64,000 bases of DNA. Origin: JAOUEA01 sp963810915. Its GTDB lineage: Bacteria > Actinomycetota > UBA4738 > HRBIN12. The notes under the pieces were generated by a model that had not been told where the DNA came from, did no database searches, and was given only the letters and a program-made list of their open reading frames with translations. Positions 1 through 9,007 of this stretch are shown piece by piece. Position 1 is the first letter of the stretch, and every line of letters starts with the position of its first letter. The stretch is taken from NCBI GenBank assembly GCA_963810915.1, contig CAWEPH010000006.1:124001-188000 (forward strand). Reading direction: 5' to 3'. The translations under genes and the position numbers were made by a program.

Positions 1-63
1 GTAGAGGAAGAAGTCGTACCACTCGAGCGAGGTGCCGACCGTGCTCGCCACCATCGCGCGCAC
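1..63 (-). CDS. MFS transporter, metabolite:H+ symporter (MHS) type, N-terminus only
   Basis: The first 63 bases, read on the minus strand, encode 21 residues ending TSLEWYDFFLY and run off the window edge. The G-T-x-x-E-W-Y-D-F-F-x-Y pattern is the first-helix signature of the MHS branch of the major facilitator superfamily (ProP, ShiA and KgtP relatives), proton-coupled importers of organic acids or compatible solutes. The frame is closed upstream by a TAG near base 107. The start is either GTG at 63 or ATG at 54. The substrate cannot be told from this fragment. Confidence 0.6.
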   Translation of the reverse strand, partial: MRAMVASTVGTSLEWYDFFLY

Positions 64-191
64 CTGCTGGGGCGCGATCCCTCGTCCGGCGACACCCGGC
101 CACCTCCCCTACGGCGTGGAGCCCTCCTACCTAAGGGTTATCATTGAGGGTCGCCTCCCACCGCGTCCACCCGACCCTGGCGGCCCGGGCC

Positions 192-1397
192 TCAGGGTCG
201 GGACGCGTCGAGCTGTTCGATCGTCGCCAGCGAGGGCGGACGCTCCGTCCGCAGCCGTTCGGCGATGCGCTCCGCGTCACGGATCACCCGTAGCACGTTG
301 CGCCCGGCCACCTTCATCAAGTCCTCGCGCCCGTAGCCGCGCGCGGCGAGCTCTGCGAAGAGCGTGGGGTATCCGGCGGCGTCGCCGAGGCCCTCCGGCA
401 TCGTGCCCGCGCCGTCGAAGTCGCTCCCGATCCCGATGTGGTCGATGCCGGCCACCGCGCGGACATGATCGATGTGGTCGGCCACGTCGCCGATCGAGGC
501 GGGAGGGTCGGGGTGCGATGCGAACCAAGCCTCCATCGCCTCTCGCACACCCGCCGGATCATCCGGATGCGCCGCCCGGAGGCGCCCGGCCTCCCGCCAC
601 CCGGCGGCGTTCGCCTCCGCGCCGGCCGCCGTGAGGAACGAAGGCACGAACGTCACCATCACCACGCCGTCGCGACGGGCAACGGTCTCGAGCACGTCGT
701 CGGGGACGTTCCTCGTGACGTCGCAGAGGGCTCGAGCCGACGAGTGGGAGAAGATCACGGGGGCCTCGCTCACCTCGAGGGTCTGGCGCATCGTGTCGGG
801 CGATGTGTGACTGAGGTCCACCAACATGCCGGACCGGTTCAGCTCGCGAACCACCTCCTCGCCGAAGCGCGTGAGACCACCGTGCGGCGAGGTGCCCGTC
901 GCGGAATCCGCCCACGGGTTGTCGTCGTTGTGGGTGAGGGTGAGGTAGCCCACCCCGAAGCCGGCCATGACACGGAGCGTCCCGAGCGAGCATCCGATGG
1001 ATTGGCCGCCCTCCACGCCGATCATCGACGCCACCCTGCCCGAGGCCGCGATGCGTTCGACGTCGGCGGCGTCGCGCGCGAGCTCCATCCGGTCCGGATG
1101 GCGCTGGATCAGGTCCAGGAGCGCGTCGATCTGCTCGAACGTGGCGGTGACGGCCTCGTGCCCGGGCAGATCCGACGGCACGTACACCGACCAGAACTGC
1201 CCGCGCACACCTCCCGCCTCCAGGCGCACGAGGTCGGTCTGGAACTCCGGCCGCTCCTCGGTGAGGTCGGGCATCGTCCAGTCCGGCCCGCCCTTCAGAC
1301 GCCGCTCCCTCAGCGCCCACAGCAGATCGTTGTGCCCATCGATCAGCGGCGCGGCCCGCAGCAGGTCGCGCATGCGTTCCTCGGCAGGGCTGGGCAT
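192..1397 (-). CDS. Membrane dipeptidase, peptidase family M19 (renal dipeptidase-like)
   Basis: Encodes 401 residues, the usual length for M19 metallodipeptidases, which hydrolyse dipeptides (including some with D-residues) using two zinc ions. The metal-site motifs appear in order: H-x-D in LIDGHNDLLW near residue 20, a GVEGG glutamate, LTLTHNDDN, the histidines in VDLSHTSPD and FSHSSARAL, and the aspartate in IGSDFDGAG. No signal peptide or membrane segment is evident, so it is probably cytosolic despite the family name. It is a single gene with no close partner on its strand. The ATG at 1397 fits the usual N-terminus a few residues before the first helix. Confidence 0.93.
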   Translation of the reverse strand: MPSPAEERMRDLLRAAPLIDGHNDLLWALRERRLKGGPDWTMPDLTEERPEFQTDLVRLEAGGVRGQFWSVYVPSDLPGHEAVTATFEQIDALLDLIQRHPDRMELARDAADVERIAASGRVASMIGVEGGQSIGCSLGTLRVMAGFGVGYLTLTHNDDNPWADSATGTSPHGGLTRFGEEVVRELNRSGMLVDLSHTSPDTMRQTLEVSEAPVIFSHSSARALCDVTRNVPDDVLETVARRDGVVMVTFVPSFLTAAGAEANAAGWREAGRLRAAHPDDPAGVREAMEAWFASHPDPPASIGDVADHIDHVRAVAGIDHIGIGSDFDGAGTMPEGLGDAAGYPTLFAELAARGYGREDLMKVAGRNVLRVIRDAERIAERLRTERPPSLATIEQLDASRP

Positions 1398-1525
1398 CCG
1401 ACCATGGTAGCGGGGTGCCCGAAGCCGGTTCCGCCCCAGGCGCCCGCTTGTGCCGGACCTGTGGCGCGCCTAGCCTGGGCTAGCGCGACCCTCGCGGAGC
1501 CACCGATCCGAGAAGAAGGGCACCC

Positions 1526-2032
1526 ATGCGACGCATCCTCGTCATCGCTTCTTCGGTGGTCCTGTGCCTGGCCTCAGCGGCCTCCGCCGGACCGCTGCAC
1601 GCCGATCCCGACGACACGCCGAGCCGCGTTGACATCGCCACCGTGAGGATGGAGGCGGTGCCGGGGTTCCCCGATCGGCGCCTGGTGGTCGTCACGACCT
1701 ACGAGGACATGCGGCTGCGCGCCGGGACCCGCAGGATCACGCTGTACCTCGACACACGACGAGGCCCCGGCTTCGACGTCGCGGTGACCGTCGAGTACGA
1801 CGGCGGCAGCTCGGGCTTGGGCTGCTACGTGGGGACGCGCGGTACCCCCGATCCGCCGTTCGAGCCGAGGCGCTGCGACATCGGCCCGCGACGGATCGCG
1901 GTCGGGTTCGACGTCCAGCCCCACAAGCGCATCCGCTGGCGCGTGCAGGCCGCGGAGGGCCAGCCGGGCCTTTCCTCGATGGTCACGGTGGACCGTGCCC
2001 CCGACACCGGGTGGTATCTGGGGCCGGTTTGA
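1526..2032 (+). CDS. Secreted protein of unknown function
   Basis: A 168-residue protein with a clear Sec signal peptide (MRR, then a hydrophobic run to an A-S-A-G cleavage region near residue 21). The mature part is rich in charged and beta-prone residues and has a two-cysteine stretch (C-Y-V-G ... R-R-C) that could form a disulfide. A purine-rich AGAAGAAGGG lies just upstream of the ATG. It sits 51 bases ahead of the secreted peptidase and may share its transcript. I do not recognise the family. Confidence 0.7.
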   Translation: MRRILVIASSVVLCLASAASAGPLHADPDDTPSRVDIATVRMEAVPGFPDRRLVVVTTYEDMRLRAGTRRITLYLDTRRGPGFDVAVTVEYDGGSSGLGCYVGTRGTPDPPFEPRRCDIGPRRIAVGFDVQPHKRIRWRVQAAEGQPGLSSMVTVDRAPDTGWYLGPV

Positions 2033-2083
2033 CCCACCGCAACGGCCGCGCCACACTGGCGCACCCACAAGAGGAGGGGATGG

Positions 2084-3649
2084 ATGAAGAAGCTTGCCTG
2101 TGTCATCGCGGCCGCGGCGTTGATCGCGACCGCGGCCCAGGTGGTCTTGCCCGCGGCCGCCGCACCGAAGGCCCCGCGTGCGGTCATCACTTGGGGGCGC
2201 TGCGACGACGCTTCCCTGCGCCAGGCGGGAGCGAAGTGCACGATGCTGGACGTCCCGCTCGACTACAGCGATCCCGGCGGCACGCAGATCCAGATCGCCC
2301 TCTCCCGCATCAAGCACACCACGCCGATCGGCCAGTACCAGGGCGTCATGCTCGTGAACCCCGGCGGGCCGGGTGGATCCGGGCTGGGGCTCGCCACCCT
2401 CGGACAGTACGTGCCCAAGCACGCCGGCGACGCCTACGACTGGATCGGCTTCGATCCGCGCGGCGTGGGATCCAGCGTCCCGGCGATCTCCTGCATCCCC
2501 TCCTACTTCCACGGCGATCGCCCTCCGTACGTGCCCATCACGAAGAAGCTCGTGACCACGTGGAAGACGCGCTCCGAGCACTACGCGAACAGGTGCAACG
2601 CCGACGCGTCGGCGCTCCTGCAGCACATGACGACGATCGATGCCGCCAAGGACATGGACAGCATCCGTCAGGCGCTCGGCGTCGCGCAGATCAACTACTT
2701 CGGGTTCTCCTACGGGACCTACCTCGGTCAGGTCTACGCCACGCTGTTCCCCGGGAACATCCGGCGCGCGGTGTTCGACGCCAACGTGGATCCGCGCAAC
2801 GTCTGGTACCAGGCCAACCTCAACCAGGACATCGCCTTCCAGCGGAACATCGAGATCTGGTTCCGCTGGGTCGCGAAGTACAACCGCACGTACCACCTAG
2901 GGAAGACCGGGGCCGCGGTCGAGAAGCAGTACTACGCGGTCGCCCGTCAGCTCACGAAGAAGCCGGCCGGCGGCGTTGTCGGGCCGGACGAGTGGAACGA
3001 CGCGATCCTGTACGCCGGGTACTATCAGGTGGTCTGGACCTACCTCGCGGACGTCTTCTCCAGCTGGGTGAACGACCACGACACGAAGGCGATCGTCGGC
3101 GCCTACAAGTGGGCGGACGGCCCCGGCGACGACAACGGATTCGCCGTCTACAACGCGGTGCAGTGCACCGACGTCCAGTGGCCCACGGCCTGGAGCACGT
3201 GGCGCCAGGACAACTGGGACACCTACAGGAAAGCCCCCTTCGAGACGTGGGGCAACGCGTGGTACAACGCGCCCTGCCTCTACTGGGCCGCCCCCGCCGG
3301 GGTGCCCACCACGGTGAACGGGGGCACCACCCCGGTGCTGCTGATCGACGAGACCTTGGACGCGGCCACGCCGTATCCAGGCAGCCTCTACGTGCGTAGC
3401 GTCTTCCCGGCGTCGAGCCTGATCGCCGAGCCGGGTGGCACGACGCACGCCGGATCTCTCTACGGCAACGCCTGCGTCGACAACAAGATCGCGCGGTTCC
3501 TGGCGACGGGTCACCTGCCGCCGCGGCAGCCCGGCTACGGAGCCGACGTGAAGTGCAAGCCGCTACCGAGGCCGGTGCCGGAGACGTCGCGCGCACTGAG
3601 GCCCGCCCCGTCGCTGCGGGCACGCCTGATCCCGATCTACGGACCCTGA
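2084..3649 (+). CDS. Secreted alpha/beta-hydrolase, tripeptidyl aminopeptidase (Tap/SlpD) family
   Basis: A 521-residue exported serine hydrolase. The signal peptide covers about residues 1-27. The oxyanion/HGGP-like segment is VNPGGPGGSG (residues 91-100), followed by GFDPRGVGSS and the nucleophile elbow GFSYGTY with Ser209; the acid is likely in LLIDETLDAATPYPG and the base His in PGGTTHAG. This order and the C-terminal domain match actinobacterial Tap-type exopeptidases, which remove N-terminal peptides outside the cell. A strong GAGGAGGGG precedes the ATG. It ends in a powerful hairpin terminator. Confidence 0.9.
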   Translation: MKKLACVIAAAALIATAAQVVLPAAAAPKAPRAVITWGRCDDASLRQAGAKCTMLDVPLDYSDPGGTQIQIALSRIKHTTPIGQYQGVMLVNPGGPGGSGLGLATLGQYVPKHAGDAYDWIGFDPRGVGSSVPAISCIPSYFHGDRPPYVPITKKLVTTWKTRSEHYANRCNADASALLQHMTTIDAAKDMDSIRQALGVAQINYFGFSYGTYLGQVYATLFPGNIRRAVFDANVDPRNVWYQANLNQDIAFQRNIEIWFRWVAKYNRTYHLGKTGAAVEKQYYAVARQLTKKPAGGVVGPDEWNDAILYAGYYQVVWTYLADVFSSWVNDHDTKAIVGAYKWADGPGDDNGFAVYNAVQCTDVQWPTAWSTWRQDNWDTYRKAPFETWGNAWYNAPCLYWAAPAGVPTTVNGGTTPVLLIDETLDAATPYPGSLYVRSVFPASSLIAEPGGTTHAGSLYGNACVDNKIARFLATGHLPPRQPGYGADVKCKPLPRPVPETSRALRPAPSLRARLIPIYGP

Positions 3650-4236
3650 TCTGTTCCGTGGGATCGGTCCGGCGGCGCGAGCCGCCGGACCGATCCCACG
3701 GCGGGCATACGAGCGGGGCAACCCGCGTATGCGGACCCGCCGTTGGCCATCCAGGCTCCTGCCTCACGGCGGAACCGCTTGCGCCCACCGCCACGACATC
3801 CCGATAGCGGATCCGTCCACGCATAGGTGAAGCTCGCCTGCCGACCCCTGCTTCGCACCGGCGACAACACCCAGTAGTCCCCGGCGTGTAGCCACATCCG
3901 GTGCACCCACGTGATCTCTACCGGCACTCCGGCGTCGATCGCGTGGCGAACCTGGTAACCGAGGTGGAGGCATCGCCGAGGGTGCCGCGGGCGCGGGCAG
4001 ATCCGCTCCAGGACCTGGATCGTGGGATCGGCGTCGACGAGAGCGGTGTCGTACATCTCCGCTCGCATCTGAGGACCCGGACCGCTAGATGTGCCGACGG
4101 AAGCGGCCGACGCTGAAGTCGCACAAGCTGCGATGACGGTGAGCGCGATGACGAGGCCACGACCCACGACGCCACTGTTCCACACTGGATGCGGGGTGAG
4201 CAAGCGGATCGCGTAGCGGGTGTGTGACGCCCTCAT
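3637..4236 (-). CDS. Exported protein of unknown function
   Basis: A 199-residue protein with an N-terminal hydrophobic export signal (G-L-V-I-A-L-T-V-I-A-A-C-A-T-S-A-S-A). The mature part has several cysteines (ERICPRPRHPRRCLHLG, SGCRGGG, YAGCPA) and tryptophans, suggesting a small disulfide-stabilised extracellular protein. ATG 4236 gives a long n-region; GTG at 4167 would put the start directly before the hydrophobic core and may be the true start. The 3' end overlaps the Tap-like gene by 13 bases and contains the terminator hairpin, so the last residues are encoded by the hairpin arms. Family not recognised. Confidence 0.6.
   Translation of the reverse strand: MRASHTRYAIRLLTPHPVWNSGVVGRGLVIALTVIAACATSASAASVGTSSGPGPQMRAEMYDTALVDADPTIQVLERICPRPRHPRRCLHLGYQVRHAIDAGVPVEITWVHRMWLHAGDYWVLSPVRSRGRQASFTYAWTDPLSGCRGGGRKRFRREAGAWMANGGSAYAGCPARMPAVGSVRRLAPPDRSHGTDQGP
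3656..3701. terminator. Perfect 21-bp hairpin, bidirectional terminator
   Basis: The arms 3656-3676 and 3681-3701 are exact reverse complements around a GCGA loop, a GNRA tetraloop. It lies seven bases after the stop of the Tap-like gene and also inside the last codons of the converging gene on the other strand, so it probably ends transcription in both directions. There is no long T run. Confidence 0.8.
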
Positions 4237-4307
4237 GACGATCGTGCTCGTTCGGTTCCATCGACGCTGGCCCCATGCAACGGTCCTTTTGTCGAGGAGG
4301 GCTCGGG

Positions 4308-5363
4308 GTGGATGTCGAGATCGTGGGTGGGGGCTTCGCGGGACTGACGTGCGCCCGGACCTGCGCTGCCCGTGGACTATGCACCGTCGTGTGGGAGCGC
4401 AAGCGCGATCCGGGTCAGGCCGTCCACACGACCGGCCTCCTCGTGAAGGAGGCTGCGGAGGAAGAGGATCCGCCGCCTGGAGCAACCCGGCGGATCCACG
4501 GCGTCCGCCTCTACGGACCCTCACTGCGGTGGATCGATCTCGATGCGCCCGGCTACTACTTCTTGGCCACGGACACACCCGCGCTGTTGCGATCGTTGGC
4601 CGAACGGGCTGCGGAGGCAGGGGCGGAGCTTCGCTGCGGTGCGAACTTCCCCGGCGCGCGATCCGGGCGCGTGCTCGTCGGAGCCGATGGCCCGCGATCC
4701 GGCGTCGCGCGGAAAGCGGGCCTCGGACTGAACCATGCGTTCCTCGCGGGCGTCGAGGCGGAGTTCGAGGGCGTGGAGGACGTCGAGGAGCGACTCCATG
4801 TCTTCCTCGACTCGGAGCTCGCGCCCGGCTACATCGGATGGGTGATACCGGGTGTCGGTCTCACGCAGGTCGGGCTCGCAAGTCGACTCCCCGCCCGGCC
4901 GGAACTCGACCGCTTCCTCTCGCGCGTCTCTCGCATCTTCGACTTCGCACGCGCTCGGCGGGTGGGCATGCGCGGCGGGCTGATCCCGGTTGGAGGGACG
5001 GTCCACCCCTTCGCCGGGCGGGACGTCGTGCTGGTCGGCGACGCAGCGGGACTCGTGTCTCCGCTCACCGCCGGTGGCATCCACACGGCGCTCCGATCGG
5101 GCCGGGCCGCCGGACTGGCGATCGCGAGCCGACTGCTCGATGGAGGACCGCCACTCGACGCGGCGCTTCGCAAGATCTACCCGACCTTCACGTGGAAGCG
5201 TCCCATGCGTTCGGCGCTCGACCTGCGACCGCCGAACGCCTTGATCGACCGCGGACTCGAGAGCCCGCGGTTCCGCGCCGTCGCGCAGACCGTCTTCTTC
5301 CACCATAGGGGGCTGATGACCGCGGACGCCTGGCGCGATCTGATGGTGTCCGTCGGCGCCTGA
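4308..5363 (+). CDS. FAD-dependent oxidoreductase, geranylgeranyl reductase-like
   Basis: Encodes 351 residues. The dinucleotide-binding motif IVGGGFAGLTCA lies at the very N-terminus, a GADGPRSGVARKAGL segment in the middle, and the second FAD motif VLVGDAAGLVSPLTAGGI near residue 245. This is the layout of the group 2 flavoprotein monooxygenase/geranylgeranyl reductase superfamily, which reduces isoprenoid double bonds or hydroxylates small molecules. I chose GTG 4308 because GAGGAGG lies seven bases upstream and it puts the FAD motif at residue 5; ATG 4275 would add 11 unlikely residues. The substrate is unknown. A second member of this superfamily lies at 49.1 kb. Confidence 0.82.
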   Translation: MDVEIVGGGFAGLTCARTCAARGLCTVVWERKRDPGQAVHTTGLLVKEAAEEEDPPPGATRRIHGVRLYGPSLRWIDLDAPGYYFLATDTPALLRSLAERAAEAGAELRCGANFPGARSGRVLVGADGPRSGVARKAGLGLNHAFLAGVEAEFEGVEDVEERLHVFLDSELAPGYIGWVIPGVGLTQVGLASRLPARPELDRFLSRVSRIFDFARARRVGMRGGLIPVGGTVHPFAGRDVVLVGDAAGLVSPLTAGGIHTALRSGRAAGLAIASRLLDGGPPLDAALRKIYPTFTWKRPMRSALDLRPPNALIDRGLESPRFRAVAQTVFFHHRGLMTADAWRDLMVSVGA

Positions 5364-5371
5364 GGCGCCCG

Positions 5372-6565
5372 TCAGCGCCGCACCGCCTCGAACACCGGCA
5401 TCGGGGCGGCGAAGCCCTTGAGCTCGAGGGAGCCGAACGCCCGGAAGCTGAGCGCCGACGTCTCCGCGAGCTGCGTCACCTCCTCGCTCACGAGGGTCTG
5501 GCCCTCGGTGGCACGTGCGGCGATGCGGGCGGCCAGGTTCACCGTGCGCCCGAAGTAGTCGCCGTCCTGGAAGACGGCGGATCCGGCCGCCACGCCCGCG
5601 TGGGCCGGAAGCCCCATCGTGGGCGCACGTTCCACCAGTTCGAGGATGGCCAGCGCGGCGTCGCCGGGGTCACGGAAACGCAGCATCACCCCGTCGCCCA
5701 GCCACTTGATCGGCTCGCCGCCCCGAGGACCGGACACCGCGTCCACCATGTGCGCGAGGTCGGCGGCCGCGCGCGCCCCGGCCTCGTCGCCCTGTTCCTC
5801 CGTGAGCGCCGTGTACCCGGCGAGGTCGACGAAGGCGAAGGCGGGGGGATGCTCGGGCTTCCGGTACAGGCCCATCTCCTCCAAGACCGACTCGATGCCC
5901 TCCACGGTGTACTCGGTCCACCGGCGCTCCTGGTGTCGCCGGTAGAGGGTGAGGAGCAGCTCCTCCTGCAGCGGCGTCGATTCGGCGCCGAACCGGTTCG
6001 CCTGATCGACGGCGTCCACGAGGCTCATGCCCTGTTGGAGGAACGCGCCCACGATGTAGGTGTCGAACAGCGCAACCTCCGACTCCGTGATGCGACGCAT
6101 CGCATCCTGGAACACCCGCGAGGTGCGAACGATCGCCTCGGGATCCACGAGGAGCGACGACAGCTTCGTGAGCTGGAAGATCGCCAGGTCATCCTCACGG
6201 GTCCGATCGTCGGGCGCCGGCCGCACGGGCCCGATCGCCCTCTCCACATCGAGCACGAGGTCGAGCGAGAGGTCCAACTCCTCGGCCAGCTCGCGGTAGG
6301 TCGTCGTGGCCTGCGCCGCGAATCGGAAGTGAGGGAGGTCCGCGAACGAGAACGAGATCTTGCCGGCCGCAACGGCCTCGGCCAGGTCCTCCGGACGCAT
6401 ACCCGCACGGTCGCAGGAAGCCAACAGCCGCGCCCTGTAAACGTCCGGCTGCCCGAAGGAGCCGTCCTCCGCCGCTGCGATGATCCCTAGCTCGACGTAG
6501 TGATCGATCGTCTCGTCGGGAACGCCCGCTCGCTCGGCCAGCTCGTGCCTGGACAGGGACTCCAT
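5372..6565 (-). CDS. Class III adenylate/guanylate cyclase with N-terminal MerR-like DNA-binding domain
   Basis: A 397-residue protein. Residues 1-50 (MESLSRHELAERAGVPDETI, then Y-V-E-L-G-I-I) resemble a MerR-type winged helix. Residues 50-235 are a helical linker. Residues 243-397 form a class III nucleotide cyclase domain: metal-binding Asp247 in FVDLAGYT, Asp291 in WLGDGVMLRF, and Asn343/Arg347 in RTVNLAARIAA. It should make cAMP (or cGMP) from ATP (or GTP). No membrane segments are seen, so it is cytosolic. ATG 6565 was chosen because any earlier start would read through the upstream tRNA-Val. The 3' end nearly touches the converging FAD oxidoreductase gene (8 bases). Confidence 0.88.
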   Translation of the reverse strand: MESLSRHELAERAGVPDETIDHYVELGIIAAAEDGSFGQPDVYRARLLASCDRAGMRPEDLAEAVAAGKISFSFADLPHFRFAAQATTTYRELAEELDLSLDLVLDVERAIGPVRPAPDDRTREDDLAIFQLTKLSSLLVDPEAIVRTSRVFQDAMRRITESEVALFDTYIVGAFLQQGMSLVDAVDQANRFGAESTPLQEELLLTLYRRHQERRWTEYTVEGIESVLEEMGLYRKPEHPPAFAFVDLAGYTALTEEQGDEAGARAAADLAHMVDAVSGPRGGEPIKWLGDGVMLRFRDPGDAALAILELVERAPTMGLPAHAGVAAGSAVFQDGDYFGRTVNLAARIAARATEGQTLVSEEVTQLAETSALSFRAFGSLELKGFAAPMPVFEAVRR

Positions 6566-6635
6566 CGGTGAAGCGTAGCGCGCGCCGTGGTTGGTCTTGG
6601 TCGACGACGTTCCCCGTTGGCGAACGAGACGTCGG

Positions 6636-6709
6636 TGGGCGCTGAGGGACTCGAACCCCCGACTTCCTCCTTGTAAGGGAGGCGCTCTGACCAGCTGAGC
6701 TAAGCGCCC
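6636..6709 (-). tRNA. tRNA-Val (anticodon UAC)
   Basis: The minus strand folds into a full cloverleaf of 74 bases. The acceptor stem GGGCGCT/AGCGCCC is perfect, the anticodon stem CCTCC/GGAGG encloses CTTACAA (anticodon TAC), and the T loop is TTCGAGT. The discriminator base is A and the 3' CCA is not encoded. Confidence 0.96.
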
Positions 6710-6984
6710 GCACGTTCCATGTGGCCGCATGCCCGGCACACGACATCGCCCATCTGCACCGACAGGCGCGTCCCCCCGCACGCGGCGCACCGGTCCAGGC
6801 CTTCGGCCCAGTCCGCGACGTCGCGCTGGCATTCGGGGCAGATCAAGACCTGCCGCCCCGAGACCACCGCCCGGACCCACGGCACCCCGCGCTTGTCGGG
6901 ATCGTAGGTGGGACGGCCGCAGCGGGAACACCCCGGTCGGTCACCCGGCGAGAGCGCACCGTCCAACGGCCTCACGGCCACCAA
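6700..6984 (-). CDS. Small zinc-ribbon protein
   Basis: A 94-residue protein with four C-x-x-C knuckles: CSRCG, CPECQ, CAACG and CRACG. These would bind two structural zinc ions as tandem zinc ribbons, typical of RNA- or DNA-contacting accessory proteins or small rubredoxin-like folds. Function unknown. The stop codon lies inside the first bases of the tRNA-Val gene on the same strand, so the message and the tRNA are probably processed from one transcript. Confidence 0.7.
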   Translation of the reverse strand: MVAVRPLDGALSPGDRPGCSRCGRPTYDPDKRGVPWVRAVVSGRQVLICPECQRDVADWAEGLDRCAACGGTRLSVQMGDVVCRACGHMERAGA

Positions 6985-7095
6985 GGATACGCCGGGCCGC
7001 GCCCGATGCTCGGTCAGCCCCCGGGACGCGGGTCCTTCGGCCGTCGCGATCGCGGGGGTCGTGAACTATGCCGTATCCGGGAGGAGGCGACTGGG

Positions 7096-7356
7096 ATGGC
7101 GCGATGGGAAGGCTTCCGCCAGTGCCCCGGCTGCGGGTTCGATCTCGCCACAGGCGAAGGCGTGCGCTCCTGCTCGTGGGGCGACTGCCCGTACCTGCCC
7201 GAGGAGCTGGACGTCTATTGCCCGGATTGCCGCTTCAACTTCTTCACGATGGAGGGCAACCCCCCATGTGAGGATCCGATGACGTGCACGCACGGCGCCG
7301 AGCCACGGGGCCACATCGAGAACCTGCGCACCTGGCTCGAGCGCCAGGATCGCTGA
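7096..7356 (+). CDS. Small cysteine-rich zinc-binding protein
   Basis: An 86-residue protein with eight cysteines (10, 13, 26, 31, 42, 45, 58, 64), including CPGC and CPDC knuckles, suggesting two zinc sites. GGGAGGAGG lies about ten bases before the ATG at 7096; this start is preferred over earlier in-frame codons because it places the first CPGC at residue 10. No signal peptide. Function unknown. Confidence 0.65.
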   Translation: MARWEGFRQCPGCGFDLATGEGVRSCSWGDCPYLPEELDVYCPDCRFNFFTMEGNPPCEDPMTCTHGAEPRGHIENLRTWLERQDR

Positions 7357-7366
7357 GCCCGAAGAC

Positions 7367-8996
7367 TCAGCCTCCGTGCACCGTGCGGCCGGCGGCCACG
7401 GTCATCTCGACCCGGGCGTCCGCGATGGCGCCCCGCGAGCGGTCGAACGGGTTGCGGTCGAGCACCGCGAGGTCGGCGCGCTTACCGACCTCGAGCGTCC
7501 CGGCGTCGTCGTCGTGGTTCACGTACGCCGTGCCGCTCGTGAACGCGGCCAGCGCCGCGTGCAGGTCGATCCGCTCGGCCGCATCGAGCGCCCCCGCCTC
7601 GCGGTCGTGGAGCAGCTCCCGATGCACGGCCACGTCGATCTCCTGCATCACGTCCGGCGTCGAGACCGGCCAGTCGCTGCCGAAGGCGAGGATCGCGCCG
7701 CTCGCCTTCACGGTGCCGATCGGATACAGGCGCGATGCGCGCTCCCCCACACGCGGTCGCGTGAGCTGCTCGATCGCGGGATCTGGCGCGCACCAGTACG
7801 GCTGGAAGTTGGCGACCACCCCGAGCCGGCGCAGGCGGGGAACGTCGGTCGGATCCGGGAGCTGGAGGTGCGCCACGTGGTGACGCAGATCGTTCCGCCC
7901 GTTGGCCGCCCGCGCGGCCTGCACCGCATCGAGCGCACCCCGGATCGCGCGGTCGCCCAACGCGTGCTGATGCACCTGGAAGCCGAGCGCGTCGAGCCGG
8001 ATGACCGTGTCCTTCAGCGCCTCCGCCTCGACGAACTGGATGCCGGTGCCGTGATGCGCGCCGAACGCGCCCTCGTATGGCGTGAGCATCGAGCCGGTGC
8101 AACTCTCCGGACAGCCGTCGAGCATGATCTTGACGGTCGTCGCGTGGACGTTGCCGCCGGTCCCGCGCTCACGTTGCTCGACGAGCGCGTCGATCTGCTC
8201 GGGGCCACGGTGCCGGTCCCACCAGAGCGACGTCACCACCCGCGCGGTGAGCTCACCCGCGTCGTCGAGCGCGCGGTAGGCGTCGAGCACCCCGGGATCG
8301 ACCCAAGCGTCCTGCCACCCGGTGATGCCGAAGCCGTGGAGGTGGGTGAGCGCCCGACGCAGGCAGGCGATCCACGTGGCCGCGTCGGGTTGCGGTACCA
8401 CACGGCGGAGCACGTCATAGGCGGCGCCCTCCTGCAGGGTGCCGGTGAGCTCGCCGTCGGCATCTCGCACGAAGTAGCCGTCCCAGGGATCGGGCGTGTC
8501 GGCGGAGAGCCCGGCCAGCTCGAGCGCGCGGGAGTTCACCCACGCCGCGTGCACGTCGGTGTTCAGCAGGAAGACGGGACGGTCGGGGACGATCGGCGTC
8601 GAGGTCGTTCCGATGGGGGCCGTCCGTGGCCGCGTAAACCGGGCTGTACCACCCGCCGCCCACGATCCAGTCGAGGTCCGGGTTCGCGTCGGCGAACGTC
8701 TTGATGCGGGCGAGGTACTCGTGCGGCGTGAATACGTCGTCGAGGTTCACGTTGAGGAGGTTGCGCGCGCCGATCGCCGGGTGGACGTGGGCGTCCTGGA
8801 AGCCCGGGGTCACCATGCGCCCGGGCAGTGAGACGACCTCCGTCGCAGGGCCCTTGAACGGACGGACGTCGTCGTCGGTGCCGACCGACACGACACGATC
8901 CCCGCGCACCGCGACCGCCCGCGCCCATCGGCGTGCGGCGTCGCCCGTCCAGACGTCGGCGTCGACGAGGATGAGGTCCGCCGGCCGGTCGCCCAT
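7367..8996 (-). CDS. Amidohydrolase, YtcJ-like (amidohydrolase family 3), one frameshift
   Basis: The N-terminal part (ATG 8996) holds the beta-sandwich start and the metal-binding PGFQDAHVHP motif. The C-terminal part (to 7367) holds HQHALGDRAI, a histidine in HHVAHLQLPD and the catalytic-Asp motif FGSDWPVSTP. The two parts lie in different frames. The reading shifts near base 8594, where removing one base restores a continuous path through D-L-D-A into V-P-D-R-P-V-F-L-L-N-T-D. Whole length would be about 540 residues, normal for YtcJ-like metal-dependent hydrolases, whose substrates are poorly known. It lies 11 bases after the S51 peptidase gene and is probably co-transcribed. The frameshift is more likely a sequence error than decay because both parts are conserved. 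Confidence 0.85.
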
Positions 8997-9007
8997 GGGC
9001 GCGGAAC

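Noticed and set aside
438..1646. Long plus-strand open frame opposite the M19 dipeptidase
   Set aside because: Arg/Pro/His-rich composition and no motifs; a shadow of the real minus-strand gene in GC-rich DNA.
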